A stretch of DNA of 64,000 nt from Clostridium ljungdahlii DSM 13528 (GCF_000143685.1 NC_014328.1:4278001-4342000), one strand, 5' to 3'. Numbered from the stretch's first letter, positions 55,710-64,000 are shown. Numbers and translations: made by a program. Notes: generated from the letters alone by a model not told the origin.

Positions 55710-57206
55710 CTATTTAATTTTTTCCATAGCTTTTTTTAAAATATGCTGTAACATTTGTATATCCTCTGGATTATAGTCTGACTTTTTTGTCATTCCATTC
55801 AAATCACTTTTTTCTTCTGTAAACAATCCATTAGTATTGACAATCTCTTCTACATTCCGTACGCCATATCCGACTTTGCGGACGTAAATAAGATTCATTG
55901 GTGAAACATTATCGGAGGTAATACCTTTACCTGCCGATCCACTACCTAAAGTTAAAGCAGGAAATAAATTACTTGTAGCACCCATACTACCAAAGGAAGC
56001 AGGCGTATTAACAAGTATCCTACCTACAGGTTTTTTTAATGCAAACTGGCGAATTACATCTTCGTCTTTTGAATGTATAACAAGAGTGTGACCATGTCTC
56101 TCACTTAACAGCAGTTCAATACACTTTTCACATGCATGCATCCAATCATCTTCAATGTAGTAAGCTAGTACCGGACAAAGTTTCTCCTTGGAATAAGGAT
56201 TATCTTGAGAAACATATTTCTGCTCTGAAATTAGCACTGTGCTACTTTCAGGAATGCTGAAACCTGCTTTTTTAGCCAATCTTTGTGCGGATTTGCCAAC
56301 CATTTCTGAATCCATACTGCCATCAGAACGGAAAAAGAGAGAACCTAGTTTTTGTGCTTCCTCCTCTGTCATGAAATATGCACCATTATTTTGCAACTCA
56401 CGTTTAACATCAGATGCAACACAGCTATCTACAACAATAGATTGTTCAGCTGATGGTACTATTCCGTTATCAAAGGTCTTACTAGCAATAATATCTTTTA
56501 CCGCCTGTTTGATGTCAGCTGTACGTTCAATAAATGCTGGTCCATTACCAGTTCCTCCATATATAACAGGTTTCCCAGAATTATATGCTGCTTTAAGCAT
56601 CCCGGGAACACCTGTATTCATAATCAAAGAAGTCGCAATATGGTTCATCAATTCGATTGTTCCACTAGGCGTCACAGTATGTAAGTATGCAAGAGCTCCT
56701 TCTGGAAGCCCATATCCTTCAGCTGCACGAATCATGATGTCAAGCGCCTTACAAATTGTCTCCTTTGCTCTAGGATGTGGAGAAAAGATAATTGCATTAC
56801 CAGACTTAATTGCAATCAATGCCTTATATATGGTAGTAGAAACCGGACTAGTTGCAGGACATAATGCAATAATTACACCCATAGGTACACCTACATCCAT
56901 GGTCTTATCCTGACCATTTTCATTAATAATACCTACACATCGCATTCCTCTAAGCTTAGCTGGCAAATACTCACAGGCAAATCGGTTTTTGATGCATTTA
57001 TCCTGCCATTTTCCATAACCAGTTTCATCCTGTGACATTACAGCAAGCTCTCGGGTATGTTTTCCGATTTCTTCCGCCATACGTTCAACAATCTCATCTA
57101 GCTTTTCTTGTGGAAAGGTTGCTAACATTTTTTGTGCTCGTGCAGCATTTTCCACAAGGATTCGGGATTCTTGGATGGAGAGCAAATCATTATCAATAAT
57201 ATTCAT
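55710..57206 (-). CDS. Aldehyde dehydrogenase homologue without catalytic cysteine
   Basis: 498 aa, co-linear with CutF over its whole length (DNDLLSIQESR, PATSPVSTTIYKALIAIKS, NTPASFGSMGATSNL). The catalytic cysteine is replaced: where CutF has TICASEQ, this protein has IVPSAEQ, with Pro251 at the nucleophile position. I checked the codon (CCA) in the DNA. The C-terminus adds an amphipathic helix (EDIQMLQHILKKAMEKIK). It should be unable to form the thioacyl intermediate. A scaffold, regulatory partner of CutF, or a different chemistry are options. Confidence 0.9.
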   Translation of the reverse strand: MNIIDNDLLSIQESRILVENAARAQKMLATFPQEKLDEIVERMAEEIGKHTRELAVMSQDETGYGKWQDKCIKNRFACEYLPAKLRGMRCVGIINENGQDKTMDVGVPMGVIIALCPATSPVSTTIYKALIAIKSGNAIIFSPHPRAKETICKALDIMIRAAEGYGLPEGALAYLHTVTPSGTIELMNHIATSLIMNTGVPGMLKAAYNSGKPVIYGGTGNGPAFIERTADIKQAVKDIIASKTFDNGIVPSAEQSIVVDSCVASDVKRELQNNGAYFMTEEEAQKLGSLFFRSDGSMDSEMVGKSAQRLAKKAGFSIPESSTVLISEQKYVSQDNPYSKEKLCPVLAYYIEDDWMHACEKCIELLLSERHGHTLVIHSKDEDVIRQFALKKPVGRILVNTPASFGSMGATSNLFPALTLGSGSAGKGITSDNVSPMNLIYVRKVGYGVRNVEEIVNTNGLFTEEKSDLNGMTKKSDYNPEDIQMLQHILKKAMEKIK

Positions 57207-57292
57207 TTCTAACTCTCCCTTTCATTTTTACTAACTAAGTACTCAATTTCTGTACTTTTCTATTTTATGTGGTAGATCATAACATCCACATA

Positions 57293-57595
57293 TTAAGGAA
57301 GTAAATTTTCAATTGTATAACGTTTGGTGATTTTCTGAAGATCTGGATGTGGACTTGCAATAACAACTGAACTATAAACTTCAGTTCCCATATCTTTTAC
57401 AGCTTTTACTCCAGCTTCTACAGCTGCTTTGCAAGCTCCTACATCCCCGGCAACCAATACAGAAATATAACCGGAAGCTACATTTTCATAGCCAATTAAT
57501 TCAACATCTGCAGCTTTACACATTGCATCTGCAGCCTCTAAAACAAAAACCAAACCAAATGTTTCTACTAAACCTAAAGCTACATATTTGCTCAT
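57293..57595 (-). CDS. BMC-H shell protein
   Basis: 100 aa hexamer-forming shell protein, diverged from the pair at the operon end. LGLVETFGLVFVLEAADAMC, pore region ASGYISVLVAGDVGACKAAV, and IASPHPDLQKI. The pore loop lacks the GGGLVT motif of the others, so its pore should select different molecules. Confidence 0.94.
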   Translation of the reverse strand: MSKYVALGLVETFGLVFVLEAADAMCKAADVELIGYENVASGYISVLVAGDVGACKAAVEAGVKAVKDMGTEVYSSVVIASPHPDLQKITKRYTIENLLP

Positions 57596-57634
57596 CTGTT
57601 TTCCCTTTCCTTTATCATATTTTTTACTATATTT

Positions 57635-57931
57635 TTATGCATCGATGTCATGTACTGAAACAATGTCCCCAACACCTTTAATTGGTCTTGGCATAACATT
57701 GTGTGCTGTCAATTTTCCTATTGCTGCAGCAGCAGCAGCTCCTGCTTCCACAGATGCTCTAACAGCAGCAACATCACCTTTTACCATAATTGTAACAAGA
57801 GTGGAACCTATATTTTCATATGATATAAGTTCAACGTCAGCAGCCTTCAGCATTTTGTCTGCTGCTTCAATTGCAGGAACCATCCCTAATGTTTCAATAA
57901 GGCCTAATGCCTCTTCGCCATAATACCTCAT
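57635..57931 (-). CDS. BMC-H shell protein, first shell gene of the operon
   Basis: 98 aa. ALGLIETLGMVPAIEAADKM, pore region GSTLVTIMVKGDVAAVRASV, HNVMPRPIKGVG. ATG at 57931 lies after a strong GAGGAGGAGGG; an earlier TTG precedes the site. The 140-base upstream gap contains AGTTCAA words in direct repeat, similar to words in the permease promoters, so a promoter may lie here. Confidence 0.94.
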   Translation of the reverse strand: MRYYGEEALGLIETLGMVPAIEAADKMLKAADVELISYENIGSTLVTIMVKGDVAAVRASVEAGAAAAAAIGKLTAHNVMPRPIKGVGDIVSVHDIDA

Positions 57932-58070
57932 TTCATTACCCTCCTCCTCTATACGCAATTACGCAGTATGGATCTTTTTCAATTAAATGCAATTTTGATT
58001 CAATTACCTTTGCTTGAAAATGTTTATTTATTATTTGAACTAATAATTTGAACTTATGGAATCCAAGTTA

Positions 58071-58337
58071 TTAGTCTTTAATATATTTATTAATTGTAGC
58101 TGCTCCTTCTTCATTTGCGTGATAATAAACTCTCAAATTACCTGATTTATCCTCATCAAATCTTGTTTCTTCAAGGAGACCATTAGCTTCAGCTGTCATT
58201 AAAGCTTCAATTACAGCATCTTTATTAAGTGCTCTAAAATTACCATAGTCACCTTTTAAAGCTTCAATAACGTCTTCTGCACAAGCTTCTTTAACTGTTG
58301 TAAAGTGTTTTAAAATAGCATAATTAAGTGGTTTCAT
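58071..58337 (-). CDS. Winged-helix-like small protein, copy 2
   Basis: 88 aa, unknown family. The order of elements (LNYAILKHFT, EDVIEALKGDYG, DAVIEALMTAEANGLLEET, a beta hairpin SGNLRVYYHANEEG, and a last helix INKYI) is that of a winged helix. No cysteine cluster. About 80% identical to the copy at 59614 and always paired with a permease, 4 nt downstream of it. Could be a local regulator or a permease-associated subunit. Confidence 0.7.
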   Translation of the reverse strand: MKPLNYAILKHFTTVKEACAEDVIEALKGDYGNFRALNKDAVIEALMTAEANGLLEETRFDEDKSGNLRVYYHANEEGAATINKYIKD

Positions 58338-58341
58338 ACAA

Positions 58342-59430
58342 TTAATCCTCCTTTTTTCTGAATAAATCCAGTGGATTCATGGAAATTACTAAAATACCTA
58401 ATACCATGAGTACTGCAGCAATCCAACCAATAGCAGGTATTGACCAACCTGATTTGCCAAAGATTACACCAAGTACTATCCAGCAACAGAATGGACCCCA
58501 GAATGAATAAGTACCATTACAAGCCATACCAAGAGCTGCACCACACATACTATTACCCTTATACCAACTCATATATGAAACAAATGCACAAAGACCACTC
58601 ATGGAAAACCAAATCATAGCAGATCCACTTGTAAATGCCTGAAATACAAGACCAGTTGAAAGCTTAACACTACCTGCAAGCATACCCATAATAGGTATTA
58701 ATATAATTAAGTTTGAAATACCTGATGTTGCCTGACGAATAGTAATACCAATCTCAGAGTCAATCATAGATGTACCAAAACCAGCTACACAGCCTTCAAA
58801 ACCCCAACCAAGAGCTGCTATGAAAGCAATAGCAATACCTAAAAGAGCACCTTTAGGAGCACTTCCTGTAATGCTTGTACTACCAATCATAAAACTAGCA
58901 GCAACACAAATAACTATACCTAACATCATACGTTTATTTAATTCTTGTTTGAATAATATTCTACCTAATATAGCACCAATAGCCGGACAAAGAGCTGTAA
59001 TAGGAATAACTATTGAACCAGCCATTTGAAGACCGATAACATAAGCTGTACTGGAAATTGGTCCTCCTATAAGGGCTGCCAAAATCATTACACGGCCTGG
59101 GGTGGTATTAATACATCTCAAGAAATCTCCAAACTTACCTTTAATACCTGCATAAAGCATTGCCCATATAGCACTACAAGAATCATTTACTGCACTACCA
59201 AGGGCACCCAATACGTATGTAATAACAAAAGCGGATAATCCTGCTTTATTAGCTCCATACCAGTCACCCCAAACTCCCTTAGTCATACCTAATGACAAAA
59301 ATGCTGAATAAAATCCATACATAATACCTGAAAATATAGCAATTGATATACCTTTTTTAAAAAATTGTGATGATAACTTTTTTTTAGCAGCAATTGCAGA
59401 TGCACTAACCGCTCCTGTCATTTCACTCAT
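58342..59430 (-). CDS. DMT/EamA-type permease, copy 2 (candidate choline uptake)
   Basis: About 362 aa with ten predicted helices. FSGIMYGFYSAFLSLGM and two EamA-like halves (ALCPAIGAILGRILFKQELNKRM and the C-terminal YKGNSMCGAALGMACNGTYSFWGPF, in parts) are visible. DMT proteins such as LicB import choline in pathogens. With cutC and a LicA-type kinase nearby, a choline transporter is a reasonable inference. Highly similar to the copy at 59882. ATG at 59430 follows GAGGAGG. Confidence 0.78.
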   Translation of the reverse strand: MSEMTGAVSASAIAAKKKLSSQFFKKGISIAIFSGIMYGFYSAFLSLGMTKGVWGDWYGANKAGLSAFVITYVLGALGSAVNDSCSAIWAMLYAGIKGKFGDFLRCINTTPGRVMILAALIGGPISSTAYVIGLQMAGSIVIPITALCPAIGAILGRILFKQELNKRMMLGIVICVAASFMIGSTSITGSAPKGALLGIAIAFIAALGWGFEGCVAGFGTSMIDSEIGITIRQATSGISNLIILIPIMGMLAGSVKLSTGLVFQAFTSGSAMIWFSMSGLCAFVSYMSWYKGNSMCGAALGMACNGTYSFWGPFCCWIVLGVIFGKSGWSIPAIGWIAAVLMVLGILVISMNPLDLFRKKED

Positions 59431-59436
59431 AAACAA

Positions 59437-59613
59437 AATTCCTCCTCATATTAAAAAACTAGATTGATGAAAACGTTTTTTGCAATCTAATGATATATTA
59501 ACTCATTAGAGCATTTTTTCATGGTACAAAATGCCATATTTTAATGCATAATATCTGCTAGTTTTTTGGAGTTCTTGTACTATAGTTATTTTCTTGCACT
59601 AATAGTATTGACT
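59437..59613 (-). promoter_or_regulatory. Promoter block of permease copy 2
   Basis: Sequence from about 59509 to 59612 aligns over its whole length with 61091-61195, upstream of the first permease. Shared blocks on the minus strand are CAATACTATTA, a TACAA repeat about 21 bases apart (TGCAA then GTACAA), GATATT and CCATGAAAA. An inverted repeat (AGATTG...CAATCT, 59461-59488) lies nearer the start codon. Confidence 0.55.
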
Positions 59614-59877
59614 TTAATCAATGTATTTATTAATTGTAGCTGCTCCCTCTTCATTTGCATGATAGTAAACAACTAAATCACCTGACTTGTCCAATATAGA
59701 TCTTGTTTCTTCAAGAAGTCCATTAGCTTCAGCTGTCATTAATGCTTCAATTACAGCACCTTTTTTAAGTCCTTTAAAATCGCCGTAGTCACCTTTTAAA
59801 GCTTCAATAACATCATCTGCACAGGCTTCTTTAGTTTTTGTAAAATGTTTTAAAATAGCATAATTTAGTGGTTTCAT
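59614..59877 (-). CDS. Winged-helix-like small protein, copy 1
   Basis: 87 aa, the same fold pattern as its paralogue (AILKHFTKTKEACADDVIEALKG, in parts; AVIEALMTAEANGLLEET; SGDLVVYYHANEEGAATINKY). ATG lies after AGGAGG, 4 nt downstream of the permease stop. Differences cluster in two places: residues 33-41, a possible recognition-helix edge, and 60-68, the wing. The two copies may therefore bind different partners. Confidence 0.7.
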   Translation of the reverse strand: MKPLNYAILKHFTKTKEACADDVIEALKGDYGDFKGLKKGAVIEALMTAEANGLLEETRSILDKSGDLVVYYHANEEGAATINKYID

Positions 59878-59881
59878 ACAA

Positions 59882-60964
59882 TTAATCCTCCTGTTTTCTA
59901 AATAAATCTATTGGATTTACAGCAATTACGAAAATACCAACTGCCATTAATATAGCAGAGAACCATACTATAGGAGCCATTGACCAACCTGATATTCCGA
60001 AAATTACGCCAAGTATAATCCAGCAGAAGAATGGTCCGAAAAATGAATATGTTCCATTAGTTGCCATACCAAGAGCTGTACCAGTCATACTATTACCTTT
60101 GTACCAAGTCATAAATGACAGATAAGCGCAAAGGCCACTTATAGCAAGCCAAATCATAGCAGGACCACTTGTAAATGCTTTAGCAGTAAGATGAAATGCA
60201 AGACCTGCATTATTACCTACAATTACAGATATAATAGGAATAAATATAATTAAATTTGAAAGACCTGATGTTGTCTGACGAATAGCAATACCAATTTCTG
60301 AATCTACCATACATGAACCATAACCAGCTATACAACCTTCTAGTCCCCATCCAAGTGCAGCAATAAGAGCGATAACCATACCTAATCCTGCTCCTGCAGG
60401 TGCATTTCCAGTAACACTTTGAAGACCAATCAAACCACTTGCACAAACACAGATAAGAATACCTACAATCATATGCTTGTTTAATTCTTGTTTATATAAA
60501 ACTCTACCTAATATAGCACCAATAGCTGGGCAAAGAGCAGAAATTGGAACAGCAAGTGAACCTGCCATCTTTAGAGCTACAACATAAGCTGTAGTAGCAA
60601 CTGGTCCTCCCATAAGAGCAGCTACCATAATCAATCGTCCTGGTTTACTATTGAGACATCTAAAGAAATCACCCAATTTACCTCTACCAGCTGCAGCAAT
60701 TAATGCCCAAACTGCACTAGCAGTATCATTTATTCCACTACTAAGTGCACCAAGTACATATGCAATAGTAAGTGCTGTTAAACCTGCTGTATTTGCACCA
60801 TACCAGTCACTCCAAACTCCCTTTGTTGTAGCTAATGTCAAAAATGCTGAATATAGTCCATATGAAATTCCTGAAAATAAACCAATTGCAATACCTTTTT
60901 TAAAGAAACTTGATTTTACCTTTTTTTTAGCAGCCGCCAAAGCTGCATCCATTGACAATTCCAT
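59882..60964 (-). CDS. DMT/EamA-type permease, copy 1 (candidate choline uptake)
   Basis: 360 aa with ten helices. Same landmarks as copy 2: GLFSGISYGLYSAFLTLATTKG, ALCPAIGAILGRVLYKQELNKHM and WYKGNSMTGTALGMATNGTYSFFGPFF, in parts. First gene of the whole minus-strand cut region. ATG follows GGAGG. Keeping two close copies suggests different affinity, partners or dose; substrate remains inferred. Confidence 0.78.
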   Translation of the reverse strand: MELSMDAALAAAKKKVKSSFFKKGIAIGLFSGISYGLYSAFLTLATTKGVWSDWYGANTAGLTALTIAYVLGALSSGINDTASAVWALIAAAGRGKLGDFFRCLNSKPGRLIMVAALMGGPVATTAYVVALKMAGSLAVPISALCPAIGAILGRVLYKQELNKHMIVGILICVCASGLIGLQSVTGNAPAGAGLGMVIALIAALGWGLEGCIAGYGSCMVDSEIGIAIRQTTSGLSNLIIFIPIISVIVGNNAGLAFHLTAKAFTSGPAMIWLAISGLCAYLSFMTWYKGNSMTGTALGMATNGTYSFFGPFFCWIILGVIFGISGWSMAPIVWFSAILMAVGIFVIAVNPIDLFRKQED

Positions 60965-61409
60965 AAATAAACCTCCAATTATTTTATTATATTGTTATTT
61001 GATGAGAGGCCTCATCTTAATGCGAATTTCAGATTAAGACGCTTTTGTAATATTAATATATTAATACATTACTTATTGTAAACGAATAGAAGATCTTTTC
61101 ATGGCATAAAGCGACATATGTTATTTGGACAATATCCGCTTATTTTTTTATTTTTTTGTACTATCGTTACCTTATTGTATTAATAGTATTAATTTTTTTC
61201 AATAAAATATTAAAGGAATTATCTTACTTTGTGAATAATTTAGAATAAAGAGGTGCATTTTGCGATAAGACAGAAGATTATGCCTACCACTTCTAGAATT
61301 GTTAAAAATTATACAAAATGTTATGTAATCTGCTTGCAGTACATATCTAGACGCGCAGCAGTGCTTATACCCCACTTTCATAGTCGCTTTCACTATGTCC
61401 ATGGGAGTG
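60965..61409 (-). promoter_or_regulatory. Upstream region of the cut locus
   Basis: 445 bases without a gene. 61091-61195 is the block duplicated before permease copy 2. Nearer the start codon lie an inverted repeat (CTTAAT...ATTAAG, about 61013-61040) and a GAGGCCTC palindrome (61006-61013). The distal part (61354-61436) is the dispersed repeat that runs into the MocR gene. Confidence 0.5.
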
Positions 61410-61436
61410 TTAGCAATAGCAGCTATCAGATAAACT
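61380..61436 (-). repeat. Second copy of the dispersed repeat
   Basis: On the minus strand this reads TTATC.GAT..CT.CT..TGCT.A.ACTCCCA.G.AC...GTGAAAGCGACTAT, matching about four of five bases of 15606-15660. It overlaps the final codons of the MocR gene and supplies its stop. Confidence 0.55.
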
Positions 61437-62870
61437 TCTGATTATTTGCGAAAGCTTTTTGAGTCCTAGCTCCAAGTCATAAAGAGAAGCATAGGAATAG
61501 GATATCCTTATATTATAATTTTTAGTAAAATCGTATATATATCCTGGATTTATTAATATTCCATTTTTACAACATTTATAAAAAAGTTTTTTCATGTCTA
61601 TTTTATTTTTAAGCTTTAACCATATATAAAATCCTCCTTTTGGCACATTCCAACTAGCCATGTTAAAAAAATATTTTTCAAGAACATTTAATGCAATTTC
61701 TCTCCTTATTTTAAGTTTCTCTCTCAGTTCTTTTAAATATATTTCATAAAATCCACTTTCTATCCATTCCGCAGTTACATACTGTGAAATGGAACTTGCA
61801 CCATAATCCGTTTGCATTTTAACATCTCCAAGTCGCTCAACAACAGTTTCCGGCGCAACAACCCACCCTATTCTTATTCCTGCTGCCATTGATTTCGATG
61901 TAGTACCCATATAAAGTACTATTCCATTTTCATCTTTTGCTTTTATTGGATAAGGTGGTATTTCATCCAACCATAATTCCCTATAAGCATCATCTTCAAT
62001 AATTGGAATTCTCTCTTTATTACATAAATCCAATAGCTTGTTTCTTCTATACTGCGGCATTAATATACCTGTAGGATTATGGAATGTTGGAATAGTATAT
62101 AGAAGAGATGTATTTCTATCTATATTTTTTAAAATTTCATTTAACTTAATTCCATCTGCATCCATAGATATTCCACTAAAACTAACTCCGGAAAAGTCAA
62201 ATACATGAAGTGATTTTATATATGATGGTTTTTCCACAAGTATCTTGGAACCAGGCTTTAGTATGCTCATTGAAATCAACTGAAGAGCTTGAAGTGAACC
62301 TGAAACAATTAGTATTGAATCCGGTGACACATTTATATGAAACTTTTTTAAATACTTACTTATAACCTTTCTCAATTTAAGTGAACCCTTAGCCATTTCA
62401 TAGCTTAAAGAAGTTATATTATTGGACACAGTTTTAAATACCTTCTTCATCATATCTTTTGGAAATAATTCAGGAGAAAGTTCACCTGTACCAAGCCTTA
62501 TTATATTATCCTTATACTCCATCTTATTTATAATTTGGATTGTATGGAGGTTAGGTTTGTGTATTCCACTTTTTATATAAGGTTCCCAACTACCTGGCAG
62601 CATAGAAGCCATCAAGGACCAAGTATTATTTATAATTCTGGTACCTTTTTTACTTTTTCCCTCAATTAAACCATCAGCTTTTAACTCGTCTAAGGCTTCT
62701 ACAATAGTGCTTCTATTTACTTCAAATTTTTCTGCCAATTCTCTCTGTGATGGTAACTTTTCTCCTACAGTCCACTCTCCATTTCCTATTTTCTCCTTTA
62801 TATAATTTACAATTTGCCTGTACATAGAAATACAAGATTTTTTATCCGGTTTCCAATCAATGTTTAACAT
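61410..62870 (-). CDS. MocR-type GntR/aminotransferase regulator
   Basis: 486 aa. N-terminal GntR winged helix (about 12-78, GEKLPSQRELAEKFEVNRST) is joined to a fold-type I aminotransferase domain (about 110-480). The PLP lysine lies in YMGTTSKSMAAGIRIGW; ALQLISMSILKPGSKILVEKPSY, FHNPTGILMP and IEDDAYRELW are also present. Such regulators sense PLP and an amino compound. Lies 16 nt after a LysE exporter gene, so it probably controls amino acid export. The last seven residues (SDSCYC region) are encoded by a dispersed repeat. Confidence 0.92.
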   Translation of the reverse strand: MLNIDWKPDKKSCISMYRQIVNYIKEKIGNGEWTVGEKLPSQRELAEKFEVNRSTIVEALDELKADGLIEGKSKKGTRIINNTWSLMASMLPGSWEPYIKSGIHKPNLHTIQIINKMEYKDNIIRLGTGELSPELFPKDMMKKVFKTVSNNITSLSYEMAKGSLKLRKVISKYLKKFHINVSPDSILIVSGSLQALQLISMSILKPGSKILVEKPSYIKSLHVFDFSGVSFSGISMDADGIKLNEILKNIDRNTSLLYTIPTFHNPTGILMPQYRRNKLLDLCNKERIPIIEDDAYRELWLDEIPPYPIKAKDENGIVLYMGTTSKSMAAGIRIGWVVAPETVVERLGDVKMQTDYGASSISQYVTAEWIESGFYEIYLKELREKLKIRREIALNVLEKYFFNMASWNVPKGGFYIWLKLKNKIDMKKLFYKCCKNGILINPGYIYDFTKNYNIRISYSYASLYDLELGLKKLSQIIRSLSDSCYC

Positions 62871-62886
62871 ACATATTCAAATCCTT

Positions 62887-63501
62887 TTATTTTGATAATA
62901 TAAAATTAAAACCAAGTCTTACCCCGTAATAAATTATTATTATACCACATATTCTATTAATTACCTTAATTGATTTTTCATTAAAACTGTGCTTAAAAAT
63001 TGACATAATAGCTGCAAGAGAAGTAAACCAAAAAATTGATGCCATGCATGATCCCAGTATAAAGTACCAGGAGCTTTGATAAGAAAGAGATGCCCTAAAT
63101 CCTCCAAGGAGAAGTGAACCATCAATAATAGCCTGTGGATTCATCCAGGTCACAACAAAGCAAGATATAATTACTTTAACTAAGTTTTTTTCTATATTAG
63201 TTTTTTCATCAATATCTGGTTTACTTCTTATAAGGCTTATTCCAATGTATATAACAACTATGCATCCAACCAATAGCACAACCGATCTCAAAACCTTTGA
63301 TTTTTGGATTATGGTTCCTACACCCCAAAAGCAGGTTAGTGCAAGGGAAATATCAAAAAATATAGTTATAAAAGCTGTCCTAAATGCCTCTGCTCTTTTA
63401 CTAGCAGTTATAGCTGAATTAATTACATATAAGTTCTGCATACCAATTGGAGCCACATAAGAAATTCCAAGTAAAAATCCTTGTAAAAAATATCTAATCA
63501 T
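62887..63501 (-). CDS. LysE/ArgO-family amino acid exporter
   Basis: 204 aa, six predicted helices. Typical start GFLLGISYVAPIGMQNLYVINSAI and the VTWMNPQAIIDGSLLLGGF motif of LysE. Exports basic or other amino acids. ATG follows AGAGGTGG. Forms an operon with the MocR regulator. Confidence 0.9.
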   Translation of the reverse strand: MIRYFLQGFLLGISYVAPIGMQNLYVINSAITASKRAEAFRTAFITIFFDISLALTCFWGVGTIIQKSKVLRSVVLLVGCIVVIYIGISLIRSKPDIDEKTNIEKNLVKVIISCFVVTWMNPQAIIDGSLLLGGFRASLSYQSSWYFILGSCMASIFWFTSLAAIMSIFKHSFNEKSIKVINRICGIIIIYYGVRLGFNFILSK

Positions 63502-63764
63502 TTTTCCACCTCTAAAAATTCATATTATAGAATTTCCAAGTAAAAAACAAAAACCCTATAAAATCAATTATATTTATTAAAATGCCAATGTCTTCAACCA
63601 AAATCTAAAATTTATACCAACCAAAAGATTTTATTTTCTTTGTATTGACAAATCAATACCCATATATTAATATTTAAGTCGGAAACCATATGTACCATAT
63701 AAGTTTCCATAGTGTAAATCTTGATGAAAGGAAGCTATATTTTTATAACTTTTGTGGTGTAATT

Positions 63765-64000
63765 ATGGAGAATATCAGTACAAAAAATAATGAAATGTTA
63801 AGCGTAATTATGTTAAGTTTGGTTCTAGCACTAAGGCAAATGGCAATGACTATTGTATCCCCTTTTATTTCCGTTTATAGTAAATCCCTTTTATACAATA
63901 CTCCTCTTCTTGCGGGGTTAGCACTTGGCATATTTGGACTTACACAGGCAATTTTCCAAATACCATTTGGTGCTTTAAGTGATAAGTATGGAAATAAAAT
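63765..64000 (+). CDS. MFS transporter, N-terminal part (cut by the window edge)
   Basis: Open from ATG 63765 to the end of the window, 78 codons. Reads MENISTKNNEMLSVIML and then SLVLALRQMAMTIVSPFIS; ALGIFGLTQAIFQIPFGALSDKYGNK is a typical MFS helix 2 and 2-3 loop. Drug-efflux type MFS carriers start this way. The ribosome binding site is weak (GTGGTG). The rest lies outside. Confidence 0.7.
   Translation, partial: MENISTKNNEMLSVIMLSLVLALRQMAMTIVSPFISVYSKSLLYNTPLLAGLALGIFGLTQAIFQIPFGALSDKYGNK

Noticed and set aside
1..64000. CRISPR arrays, tRNA/rRNA genes, transposases, prophage genes
   Set aside because: None recognised by eye on either strand. A tRNAscan or IS search could still reveal something short.

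Overview
The DNA is AT-rich, with strong AGGAGG-type ribosome binding sites and anaerobe genes throughout: reverse rubrerythrin, a desulfoferrodoxin-like protein, Etf-linked acyl-CoA dehydrogenases, glycyl-radical and radical-SAM enzymes, and kdp genes in clostridial order. It looks like chromosome of a mesophilic anaerobic Clostridium, possibly of the acetogenic group. The species cannot be proven from this window. No rRNA, tRNA, CRISPR array, transposase or phage gene was recognised.

Layout. (a) 0-4 kb: YihY membrane protein, a secreted Ig-like/peptidase-like surface protein, reverse rubrerythrin, and an FlK-type thioesterase. (b) 4.1-14.4 kb: an MFS carrier divergent from a LysR regulator, then a minus-strand operon encoding acyl-CoA dehydrogenase, family III CoA-transferase, a second acyl-CoA dehydrogenase, EtfB, EtfA, an acyl-CoA ligase and a degenerate superoxide-reductase-like protein. 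This resembles a module that activates an organic acid to its CoA thioester and reduces (or oxidises) it at the alpha-beta bond. (c) 14.4-18 kb: mannose-6-phosphate isomerase, a ferritin-like protein and small proteins. (d) 18-30 kb: potassium supply. Two tiny membrane peptides, KdpABC, an unknown 117-aa protein and KdpDE are followed by a lone leuB; beside them is the KimA potassium importer. The kdp and kimA promoters share a 45-bp block, probably the KdpE site. (e) 30-38 kb: PdxST, a BMP-type nucleoside ABC transporter, fructose-6-phosphate aldolase/transaldolase, and a C_GCAxxG_C_C protein.

(f) 38-61 kb is the main feature: a choline-degrading bacterial microcompartment locus. CutC (choline trimethylamine-lyase, with every choline-contact and radical residue that I could place) and CutD make trimethylamine and acetaldehyde inside a shell built from five BMC-H-type proteins, one permuted GrpU-like protein, one tandem PduT-like protein and one EutN pentamer. 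CutF oxidises acetaldehyde to acetyl-CoA, PduL makes acetyl phosphate, EutQ or a remote acetate kinase yields acetate and ATP, and a plus-strand iron alcohol dehydrogenase recycles NADH. A PduS-like Fe-S flavoprotein can move electrons across the shell. On the opposite strand are a LicA-type choline kinase and a PocR-domain histidine kinase with an AraC-type response regulator.

The least explained parts of the cut locus are: a second aldehyde dehydrogenase whose catalytic cysteine is proline; a shell protein with an acidic repeat linker and a SAP/Rho_N-like tail; a EutT-like N-terminus on a lysine-rich protein in a B12-independent pathway; and a tandemly duplicated module of promoter, DMT-type permease and 88-residue winged-helix-like protein at the head of the locus. 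(g) 61-64 kb: a MocR regulator with a LysE exporter, and the start of an MFS transporter cut off by the window edge.
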